A stretch of DNA of 64,000 nt from Granulicella arctica (GTDB lineage Bacteria; Acidobacteriota; Terriglobia; Terriglobales; Acidobacteriaceae), in NCBI RefSeq assembly GCF_025685605.1, contig NZ_JAGTUT010000002.1, forward strand, positions 310,001 through 374,000, in the 5' to 3' direction. A program made the position numbers and the translations under genes. This document shows positions 8,766-16,179 of this stretch, one piece after another; the stretch's first letter is position 1; every line of letters begins with the position of its first letter. The notes beneath the pieces are model-generated. The model was not told the origin of the DNA. It did not search any database and was given only the letters and a program-made list of their open reading frames with translations.

Positions 8766-9455
8766 ATGAGCCCTACCGAAACCGCTTCCCAGATCCGCTC
8801 GATCGATAACCTCTACGGTCCAGACGGCAAACTCGAAGCCGTCCTCAACACCGGTAGCGAAGATGCGCCCTACGCCGCAATGGTCTGTCATCCCTATCCA
8901 CCAGCAGGTGGGACGATGCATAACAAGGTCGTCTACAACGCCATGAAGGTCTTCTCCAGCTTTGGCCTTCCCGTTCTGCGCTTCAATTTCCGCGGAGTTG
9001 GCCTCAGCGAAGGCACCTTCGACAACGGTCATGGTGAGCAGAACGACGTTCGCGCCGCTCTAAGCTGGCTCGAGCACAATCTCAAGCTCCCCATCATCTT
9101 CGCCGGATTCTCGTTCGGCTCCCACGTCGGTCTGCGCGCCTGCTGTGGCGATGTACGCGTGAAAGGTCTGATCGGCCTGGGCCTTCCCGTTCGCGCCGAG
9201 CATCGCGATTATACCTACGGCTTCCTGCCCAAGTGCGTCGAACCCAAGCTCTTCCTCAGCGGCGATCACGATGAGTTCGGTCCGCGTGACGTGATGGAAG
9301 AGGTCCTCGAAACCGCACCTGATCCCAAACATATGGTCTGGATCGAAGGCGCAGACCATTTCTTTCAGGGAGTTCCAGGTTCACCAGCAGCAAAGCTCGA
9401 CGTCATGCGTCACGAGATGCAGACCTGGCTTCAGAAGCAATTCCAACTCAGCTAG
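8766..9455 (+). CDS. Alpha/beta hydrolase (small, 229 aa)
   Basis: Compact alpha/beta-hydrolase fold with nucleophile Ser116 in GFSFGS, an acid in LSGDHDEFG (Asp167 or Asp169) and His198 in GADHFFQG. The N-terminal CHPYPPAGGTMHNK segment and FNFRGVGLSEG resemble the group of predicted hydrolases near dienelactone hydrolase. It has no signal peptide, so it is presumably a cytoplasmic esterase or thioesterase of unknown substrate. Its stop overlaps the stop of the convergent hydrolase gene by 4 bp. Confidence 0.85.
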   Translation: MSPTETASQIRSIDNLYGPDGKLEAVLNTGSEDAPYAAMVCHPYPPAGGTMHNKVVYNAMKVFSSFGLPVLRFNFRGVGLSEGTFDNGHGEQNDVRAALSWLEHNLKLPIIFAGFSFGSHVGLRACCGDVRVKGLIGLGLPVRAEHRDYTYGFLPKCVEPKLFLSGDHDEFGPRDVMEEVLETAPDPKHMVWIEGADHFFQGVPGSPAAKLDVMRHEMQTWLQKQFQLS

Positions 9456-10318
9456 GCTGCTCGGTGACTCGCAGGCATTAGCATCACCGAACTTCCGTCG
9501 GCGAGCCAATCACGCATCGCCCGATTGCACTCATCCGGCATCTCCGCAAAAGCGATGTGACCAACTCCCGGAAACACCAGCAGCTTCGAGCGCATCAGGA
9601 TCTCCTGCAGCCTGTGAGCTGAAGGAAGACCGACCGTCCGATCAAGATCACCCCAGATCAACAAGGTTGGTTTCTCTGCCAGACCACCAAGCACAAGCCG
9701 TAACGCACGCATATCGTCAAACCAGCTCCGCAGAATCGCGAGAATATGATCCATCGTCCCGGGAATCTTGAGGCCTGTGATGTAGCCCTCGAGCGTTCCG
9801 TCGACAACCCGCGAAGGATCGCCGTACATCCGGCTCAGAGCGGTAGCTTTCAGGCGTCTCGGCAGCATCGGAACCTGTCGCGCAAACCAGCGCCCGATTG
9901 GCTTCTGGTAGAAGCGGATGAGCTGATGTCCGAAGTCGCAGAAAGGATTTGCCGGGGCAAAGAGGATCAGCTTTCGAACCCTCTCTGGATGCCGAGCGGC
10001 CAGCATCATTGCAACCGCGCCGCCGTGAGAATGTCCGGATACGTCAGCCTGTGCAATCCCAAGCGCATCCATCAATCCTGCCAAGCCGTCCGCGGTAGCC
10101 TCAAGCCCTGCATCAAGTCCAGCCACTCGCTCCGATTCACCCATATTGAAGAGGTCGACCGCATAGACCGTCGCATGTTGCGCCAGGAAGTTGATATTCT
10201 GCTGCCAGTTGCGAGCCGAACCCACAAGACCATGAAGCAGCAGCAGCGGCGCTCCCTCACCCGAACGTTGCAGGTGAACACGCATTCCATTGGTCGATAC
10301 GAACAGATCCTCAATCAC
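9452..10318 (-). CDS. Alpha/beta hydrolase (288 aa)
   Basis: Classic fold: oxyanion HG in LLLLHGLVGS, nucleophile Ser97 in GHSHGG, acid Asp226 in WGDLDRTVG and His254 in PGVGHIAFAE. A helical cap lies between about residues 130 and 200. It could be an esterase, lipase or C-C bond hydrolase; the substrate is not deducible. Start is GTG with a weak upstream GGAAC. Its 3' end overlaps the opposite gene. Confidence 0.87.
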   Translation of the reverse strand: MIEDLFVSTNGMRVHLQRSGEGAPLLLLHGLVGSARNWQQNINFLAQHATVYAVDLFNMGESERVAGLDAGLEATADGLAGLMDALGIAQADVSGHSHGGAVAMMLAARHPERVRKLILFAPANPFCDFGHQLIRFYQKPIGRWFARQVPMLPRRLKATALSRMYGDPSRVVDGTLEGYITGLKIPGTMDHILAILRSWFDDMRALRLVLGGLAEKPTLLIWGDLDRTVGLPSAHRLQEILMRSKLLVFPGVGHIAFAEMPDECNRAMRDWLADGSSVMLMPASHRAA

Positions 10319-10661
10319 AATTGTTCCTGCTACTGCTGCAGTTGCAGCTGCTTCCTATCTCGATGTGGGGAATCTCAGGTCGCGATTGTTGTGCGTCGTC
10401 TGACGAGTCAGACTCAATGTTACAGGAATATTAACAGCACTGCTATATCCATCAATAGGCTCGACGGTGAATGACTTCGCGGGTTTCCGATTTAGTCCCC
10501 CGGCCGAGGTAAACCGAACTAAAATCAGTGCAGTGCCGTATCACTCGCTATACCAACTGCGTACAGGGTCAACATTCTTTTTTTCAGCACTGGCTATGAA
10601 AATCAGTAGCAGGTGCCATGTTCTCACCCAACTTCGTGCAGAGTGGGCAGGCGAATTGGGT
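10319..10661. other. Intergenic control region upstream of sensor-kinase operon
   Basis: About 340 bp without a credible gene, between the divergent hydrolase and kinase genes. It holds a perfect palindrome (10398-10413) and scattered CAG/CTG repeats near 10330-10350. A 77-codon open frame from 10467 shows no family features and runs through the promoter. Confidence 0.5.
10398..10413. promoter_or_regulatory. Palindromic operator candidate GTCTGAC-GA-GTCAGAC
   Basis: Perfect 7-bp arms with a 2-bp centre, too tight for an RNA hairpin and typical of a dimeric protein site. It lies about 250 bp upstream of the sigma-54 promoter at 10662, so it could be an enhancer for an NtrC-type activator. It is also about 80 bp upstream of the divergent hydrolase start at 10318. 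Confidence 0.4.
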
Positions 10662-10677
10662 TGGAACGACGCTTGCT
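10662..10677 (+). promoter_or_regulatory. Sigma-54 (-24/-12) promoter
   Basis: TGGAACGACGCTTGCT matches the sigma-54 consensus TGGCACG-N4-TTGCW at all but one defined position, with GG and GC exactly 10 bp apart. Transcription would start near 10688, just before the ATG at 10697. Confidence 0.7.
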
Positions 10678-10696
10678 ACACAAGACATACAGCCAT

Positions 10697-13678
10697 ATGA
10701 GGAACGCTTTTCAAACTCGCATTCTCGCCGTCGGCCTTGCATTGGCGACCTTAGCGGTTTGCTTGTTGGCGAGCTTCAATCTGGTGCAGGAGAACAGCTT
10801 CGATTCCCCAACTGATGGCATTTGGTGGGTCGAAGCGCAGGGTGGATTGCGCGCGGAGCGGGTTCCAGCAGACTCTCCCGGAAGTCGCGCAGGCATTCGT
10901 CCTGGAGATATTCTCGAGGCTGTAAATAGCCACGCTACGCCGCGCCTGGCACCGTTCGAGCGAGCCATTTATAGCACTGGCATCTGGGCGCGCGCCAGCT
11001 ATGCCATCCATCGGCCGATGACCGCCGCCCGGGGTGATCTCGCACCGAAACTCGACATAAACGTCATCCTCGAACCAGTCGATAAAAGCAATCTGCAAGT
11101 TTCTCGCCTGATCGCTCTCGTTTACCTGTCTATCGGTCTTTACGTGCTCTTCCGACGGTGGACTGCGCCAAAATCCACTCATTTCTTTGTTTTTTGCCTA
11201 ACCTCTTTCGTTTTGTACGCTTTTAAGTACACCGCAAAGTTTGACATCCTCGATTGGACTATCTACTGGTCAAACATCATCGCCACAGCGCTCCAGCCGG
11301 CGCTCTTCCTTCACTTCGCAGTCAGCTTCTCGGATAACTTCACCAGTCGTCGACGAAGTGCCGGGCGCCGACGTCTCCTGACCCCGCTCATCTATCTACC
11401 CGGGCTCATTCTTGTCGCCCTACAGTACACCGCGGTCGAGTTCTGGTCAGCAACTGAGCTTCTCAAGCATCGCCTCGATCAGACCGCTTACGCATATCTG
11501 GCTGTCTACTACGTCGCAGCTGCAGTCGTTTTCACCTTCCGTTATCGCTCAGCGGAGTCGGCCCTGGAGCGTCAGCAACTGAAATGGCTGACCCGCGGCA
11601 CGCTCCTCGCCGTTATTCCCTTCACCGTGCTCTACGTCCTGCCGTATGTCTTTGACATGGCGGTTCCGACGCTCGTGACGAAGTTCGCCGGACTCTCTCT
11701 CGTCTTTCTTCCTCTTACCTTCAGTTGGGCGATCGTTCGATATCGACTGATGGACGTGGATCTGATCTTCAAGCGCGGTGTGACGTACACCCTCGCCACA
11801 GCTGCCCTGGTCGGCCTCTATTTCGGAGCGGTCGCGGTTACGGCCGAGATGGTACACACTCGCCTTCCTAGCCTGAAGATCTATGGCCTGCTCGCCGCAA
11901 TCGTCGTTACCGGGCTTGTCTTTGACCCTTTGAAGCGTGCTATCCAGGGCAGGGTCGACCGCGTATTCGATCAAAAGCGTTTCGACTATCGCGAGACACT
12001 CATCAATTTTGGCCGAAGCCTCAACTCGCAGACCGATCTTCGTGCTCTGGTCGATTCGATCGTCGAGCGCCTTCCCCAGACTCTCCTGGTGACCCGTGTA
12101 GCCGTGTTTCTCGCGGCCGAGCCCGATGCTCGCGACACGAGCCCATTCTCCCTCGCCGCGTCGCACGGCCTTACGAATCTTCAAGCCGTTGAACTTCAGG
12201 CGCTTGATGTTCGCTTTCTCGACTTCGACGAGCCTGGATCGAATAGCCATATCTTCCTGGAGAATCCTCAACAGGTTCTACGTCTCCCCGAGGATCAACG
12301 CCGTACCGCAGGTCGTCTGGACCTCAACTACTATCTCCCATGCCGCGTTGCAAACCGCGAAGGAAGTGGTACGCGCACTGTTGCTGTAATCGGCCTCGGA
12401 CGGACCGATGATGGGGACTTTCTATCGAGCGAAGACATGGAACTTCTTGAATCGCTCGCCGGCTACATCGGAATTGCAATCCAGAATGCCCAGCTCTACA
12501 GGCGCCTTGAGTCAAAGATCACCGAGTATGAGCGGCTTAAGGAGTTTCACGAAAATATCGTTGAATCCATCAACATTGGCGTCTTTGCGGTTGACCTCGA
12601 AGATCGGATCGAGACCTGGAACGCACCGATGGAGGCGATGTACTCAAAGCCGCGTCACGAGGCGCTTCGTCAGCCGCTTTCAAGCGTCTTCCCTCCTGAG
12701 TTTGTCTCTCGCTTCGCCAGCGTTCGGGACGATCACGGCACACATACACTTTATAAATTCCGTCTTGCGCTTCCGAACGGCGAGTTTCGCATTGCCAACA
12801 TCTCGATCGCGCCACTGGTGACACGAGACCTGGTAGCCATCGGCCGTATTGTCCTGGTCGACGATATTACCGATCGCATCCAGCTCGAAGTCCAATTGAC
12901 GCAAGCAGAGAAACTCTCCTCGATTGGTCTTCTAGCAGCTGGCGTCGCGCACGAGGTCAATACACCGTTGGCTGTCATCTCCAGCTACACGCAGATGCTG
13001 ACGAAGCATATGAGCGCTGACACGCGTCTCGCGCCGATCCTCGAGAAGATCACGCAGCAGACCTTCCGCGCGTCAGAGATCGTCAATGGCCTGCTCAACT
13101 TTTCGCGTACCAGCGGCAGCGAGTTCACCAGCGTTGATCTCAATCAGCTTCTTCGCGATACCCTCACACTTCTCGATCATCAGCTTAAGACTTCGCAGGT
13201 ACGTGTCGATACGGCTTTCGACCCGTCCCTCGAACGCATCAAGGGAAATCAGGGTAAGCTCCAGCAGGTAGTCCTTAATTTGCTCCTCAACGCGAAGGAC
13301 GCTATGCATGGAATTCCGAATGCCTCTCTGCGTGTCACAACCGAACAGACCGGTACGCACGTTTTCATAGTCGTCCAAGACTCCGGCAACGGGATCGAAC
13401 GCGAGCATCTACATCGCATCTACGATCCATTCTTCACGACTAAGGCGACCCCACCCGAAGGTCAACGCAAAGGCACCGGCCTGGGTCTCGCCGTCACCTA
13501 CGGGATCATTCAGGAGCACTCGGGCAAGATTCATGTTGAAAGTGAGGTCGGCATCGGCACCATCTTCCGCCTCGAATTCCCGTCTTTAACCTCTCTGTCC
13601 ACAAGCGAGAAGTCGGCATATCCTTCCCTTGCGAGCGCAACACCCGTCGAAGATACGAGGTCGACCATCCATGCCTGA
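10697..13678 (+). CDS. Membrane sensor histidine kinase with PDZ, GAF and PAS domains
   Basis: A 993-residue kinase. It begins with a membrane segment, then a PDZ-like domain (VPADSPGSRAGIRPGDILEA), several membrane helices up to about residue 360, a GAF domain (about 430-590), a PAS domain (about 610-720) and the kinase core. The phospho-acceptor His752 is in GVAHEVNTPLAVISS. ATP-site boxes are LLLNAKDAMHG, DSGNGI, YDPFFTTK and GTGLGLAV. I chose the ATG at 10697 because the sigma-54 promoter sits just before it; the frame is open back to 10613. Its stop overlaps the regulator start by 8 bp, so the two form one unit. The PDZ plus multi-helix sensor suggests an envelope signal (inference). Confidence 0.92.
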   Translation: MRNAFQTRILAVGLALATLAVCLLASFNLVQENSFDSPTDGIWWVEAQGGLRAERVPADSPGSRAGIRPGDILEAVNSHATPRLAPFERAIYSTGIWARASYAIHRPMTAARGDLAPKLDINVILEPVDKSNLQVSRLIALVYLSIGLYVLFRRWTAPKSTHFFVFCLTSFVLYAFKYTAKFDILDWTIYWSNIIATALQPALFLHFAVSFSDNFTSRRRSAGRRRLLTPLIYLPGLILVALQYTAVEFWSATELLKHRLDQTAYAYLAVYYVAAAVVFTFRYRSAESALERQQLKWLTRGTLLAVIPFTVLYVLPYVFDMAVPTLVTKFAGLSLVFLPLTFSWAIVRYRLMDVDLIFKRGVTYTLATAALVGLYFGAVAVTAEMVHTRLPSLKIYGLLAAIVVTGLVFDPLKRAIQGRVDRVFDQKRFDYRETLINFGRSLNSQTDLRALVDSIVERLPQTLLVTRVAVFLAAEPDARDTSPFSLAASHGLTNLQAVELQALDVRFLDFDEPGSNSHIFLENPQQVLRLPEDQRRTAGRLDLNYYLPCRVANREGSGTRTVAVIGLGRTDDGDFLSSEDMELLESLAGYIGIAIQNAQLYRRLESKITEYERLKEFHENIVESINIGVFAVDLEDRIETWNAPMEAMYSKPRHEALRQPLSSVFPPEFVSRFASVRDDHGTHTLYKFRLALPNGEFRIANISIAPLVTRDLVAIGRIVLVDDITDRIQLEVQLTQAEKLSSIGLLAAGVAHEVNTPLAVISSYTQMLTKHMSADTRLAPILEKITQQTFRASEIVNGLLNFSRTSGSEFTSVDLNQLLRDTLTLLDHQLKTSQVRVDTAFDPSLERIKGNQGKLQQVVLNLLLNAKDAMHGIPNASLRVTTEQTGTHVFIVVQDSGNGIEREHLHRIYDPFFTTKATPPEGQRKGTGLGLAVTYGIIQEHSGKIHVESEVGIGTIFRLEFPSLTSLSTSEKSAYPSLASATPVEDTRSTIHA

Positions 13679-15119
13679 AATCGCCGAACCAGTTTCTGTA
13701 TCGCTTCCAGCCACACGCTCGCTACGTGATTCGACAGGTGCAAGCATTCTCATCATCGATGACGAAGGCGCTATCCGTGAATCGCTTGACACTCTCCTCA
13801 CGCTGGAAGGATTCAACGTGACGATGGCGATCGATGGCCCCTCTGGACTGGACCAGCTGTCCCGCAATCAGTACGATCTACTCCTGCTCGACCTGGCTCT
13901 GCCCGGCGAGAGCGGTATTGATCTGCTGCCACGTATCTTAGAGATCCAGCCACAGCTTCCGGTAATCATGATTACCGCTTATGGGACCGTCGGTAATGTG
14001 GTCGACGCCATACGCGCAGGGGCCGAGAATTTCACCCAGAAGCCCTGGGACAATGAGAAGCTGCTCGCCGACATACGCACTGCCGTCTCTCGCCATCGCG
14101 CTGAAGAAGAGGTCGTTCAACTTAAACGCACCCTCAAGCAGCGCTACAACTTCGAGCACATCATCGGCAAGTCCGAACCCATGCTGCGGCTCTTCGACAT
14201 GGTCGGCCAGGTCGCGCCTAGTCGCTCCACAGTTCTGATTCAAGGTGAGAGCGGTACAGGCAAAGAGCTGATCGCGAAAGCGATCCACGCCAACTCTCCA
14301 CGCCGCGACAAACCGTTCGTACCCGTCAATACCGGTGCGGTTCCTTCTGAGCTGCTGGAGTCTACCCTCTTCGGCCATGTCAAGGGTGCCTTTACATCGG
14401 CAGTTTCCTCGAAGAAGGGCCTCTTTGAAGTAGCCAATGGTGGAACACTCTTTCTTGATGAGATTGGCACCATGGGCATTGATATGCAGGCCAAGATCCT
14501 GCGCGTGTTGCAGGATCGTCGCTTCATGCATCTCGGTGGAACCTCCGAAATTCAAGTCGACGTTCGCATCATCGCCGCGACGAATGTGAATCTCCAGCAG
14601 GCCGTTCGTGACGGAAGGTTCCGTGAAGACCTCTTCTATCGCCTCAATGTGATCGCTCTGGAACTTCCGCCGCTTCGATCGCGGCGCGAAGATATTCCTC
14701 TGCTTGCCGCTCACTTCCTCAAGTTCTACGCCGAAGAGAACGGCATGGAGCCGCGCGTTTTAGCGCCTGATGCCATGCGAGTACTAATGGACTATGAATG
14801 GCCCGGCAATGTTCGCGAGCTTGAAAATGCGATGGAGCGCGGTGTTGTTCTCTCGACCGCCAAGACCATCCCGGCCGATCTTCTCCCTGCGCAGTTGACT
14901 GGTAGCACCTACTCAGCCAGTATCCTCGATCACCGTCCGGACGCCAGCCTCTTCGACCTGATGGAAGAGATCGAACGGCGCATCATTGCTGATCGTCTCG
15001 AACGCTGCCACTGGAATCAGACCGAAGCGGCAGAGTACTTTAAGATCCCGCTCAGTACCCTTAACCAGAAGATCAAACGCCTCAATGTTGAGATCAAAAA
15101 GCGTAGCCTCAGAGACTAG
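13671..15119 (+). CDS. NtrC-family sigma-54 response regulator (GAFTSA variant)
   Basis: Receiver (IIDDEGAIRES, phospho-acceptor Asp74 in LLLDLALPG, Thr in MITAYG, Lys in TQKPWDN), AAA+ domain (Walker A GESGTGKE, Walker B GGTLFLDEIG) and a Fis-type helix-turn-helix (HWNQTEAAEYFKIPLSTLNQ). The sigma-54 contact loop reads GAFTSA instead of GAFTGA. Start ATG at 13671 overlaps the kinase stop (ATGCCTGA); an upstream in-frame start at 13629 would lie inside the kinase gene. Partner of the PDZ/GAF/PAS kinase and the obvious candidate activator of their shared sigma-54 promoter. Confidence 0.94.
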   Translation: MPEIAEPVSVSLPATRSLRDSTGASILIIDDEGAIRESLDTLLTLEGFNVTMAIDGPSGLDQLSRNQYDLLLLDLALPGESGIDLLPRILEIQPQLPVIMITAYGTVGNVVDAIRAGAENFTQKPWDNEKLLADIRTAVSRHRAEEEVVQLKRTLKQRYNFEHIIGKSEPMLRLFDMVGQVAPSRSTVLIQGESGTGKELIAKAIHANSPRRDKPFVPVNTGAVPSELLESTLFGHVKGAFTSAVSSKKGLFEVANGGTLFLDEIGTMGIDMQAKILRVLQDRRFMHLGGTSEIQVDVRIIAATNVNLQQAVRDGRFREDLFYRLNVIALELPPLRSRREDIPLLAAHFLKFYAEENGMEPRVLAPDAMRVLMDYEWPGNVRELENAMERGVVLSTAKTIPADLLPAQLTGSTYSASILDHRPDASLFDLMEEIERRIIADRLERCHWNQTEAAEYFKIPLSTLNQKIKRLNVEIKKRSLRD

Positions 15120-15483
15120 CCACAAGGGATGTAAGTCACAAGCTGTCCAGGACTCTTGCCTGATTTAGATCCAGTGCACTGTTCCACCAGTGCTGATGGG
15201 CGGCTCTGACGGCTCCGTTAAGCCGGACACTTAACGACTATCTGTACAGGTTGGTTCTCGTGTAATGCCTGTTTTGCAAAGCGCCAGTATTCCTGAACAA
15301 CTGGTACGTAAGTGAAGTCCATTGTGTTAAGCGCAAATCGGATGTGATACATTTCACCAATCCACTGATTACGTCTTATCTCCAGAGCCTATAACGCCTG
15401 ATCACAAATTGAATGCTGTGAATGGTGCGTCCTTTATTGCGGGCCTTACGTCTCAAATACATCCGAAAACAGGGAGAGCTGGG
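15120..15483. other. Intergenic region between NtrC-type regulator and DUF305 gene
   Basis: About 360 bp. I see no gene and no sigma-54 promoter (no GG-N10-GC match in the forward direction). A TTG-initiated extension of the DUF305 frame starts at 15409, but it lacks a ribosome binding site. Confidence 0.5.
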
Positions 15484-16179
15484 TTGGCAGAAGAAGGCTC
15501 CATTAGGTTTGCATTTCGTCTCTATGCAGCAGCGTTGCTCTGCTTGAGCATCGTACCTGCTCCTTGCAAGGCACAGGCCACACCCGCTGATGCACCTATT
15601 GTTCAGCCGGGTGCGCCAGGCCATAGCAATAAGACGCTGACCGCAGCAACTGCAGCGGGACCCCACCGTGAACCCTCGGAGGCCGACGTCAAGTTCATGC
15701 AGGACATGATCATGCATCACGGGCAGGCCGTGGAGATGACAGAGCTACTGAAGACGCGTAGTCACAATACCGAGGTTCAAGCTATCGGAGACCGGATCAA
15801 CGTCTCACAAACCGACGAGCTGCGCTACATGAAGCAATGGCTGCAGGATAGAGGCAAGCCATTGGCTTCCGAACATGACTCGATGGCGGGTATGGATATG
15901 AGTGGAATGGACATGGCCGACATGGCCATGATGCCGGGCATGTTGACCCCTCGCCAGATGGACACCCTCCGAAAGTCAACGGGCTCAACCTTTGATCATC
16001 TTTTCTTGACGGGGATGATTCAGCACCACACCGGCGCCGTGAACATGGTGAAGCAGCTCTTCAATACACAGGGAGCCGGTCAGGATCCACAACTTTTCGA
16101 CTTTGCCAATGACGTAGACAACACCCAGTTAGCGGAAATTGATTTTATGCAGCATATGCTGAAAAAGGAGCACCAATGA
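15484..16179 (+). CDS. Secreted DUF305 protein, ferritin-like/metal-binding type
   Basis: A 231-residue exported protein with signal peptide (LYAAALLCLSIVPAPCKAQA). It has two DUF305 halves: MQDMIMHHGQAVEMT and LTGMIQHHTGAVNMV, each with the HH pair typical of the family, separated by a Met/Asp-rich linker of repeated GMDM-type units. DUF305 proteins are four-helix bundles, often linked to copper or other metals; the exact role is unknown. I chose TTG at 15484 because AGGGAG lies six bases upstream; a longer TTG start at 15409 has no such site. Its stop overlaps the next gene (ATGA). Confidence 0.85.
   Translation: MAEEGSIRFAFRLYAAALLCLSIVPAPCKAQATPADAPIVQPGAPGHSNKTLTAATAAGPHREPSEADVKFMQDMIMHHGQAVEMTELLKTRSHNTEVQAIGDRINVSQTDELRYMKQWLQDRGKPLASEHDSMAGMDMSGMDMADMAMMPGMLTPRQMDTLRKSTGSTFDHLFLTGMIQHHTGAVNMVKQLFNTQGAGQDPQLFDFANDVDNTQLAEIDFMQHMLKKEHQ

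Noticed and set aside
10467..10700. A 77-codon frame upstream of the sensor kinase
   Set aside because: No family resemblance, and it runs through the sigma-54 promoter into the kinase start.
15409..15483. Longer N-terminus for the DUF305 protein
   Set aside because: The TTG at 15409 has no ribosome site and would bury the signal peptide; AGGGAG is correctly placed for the TTG at 15484.
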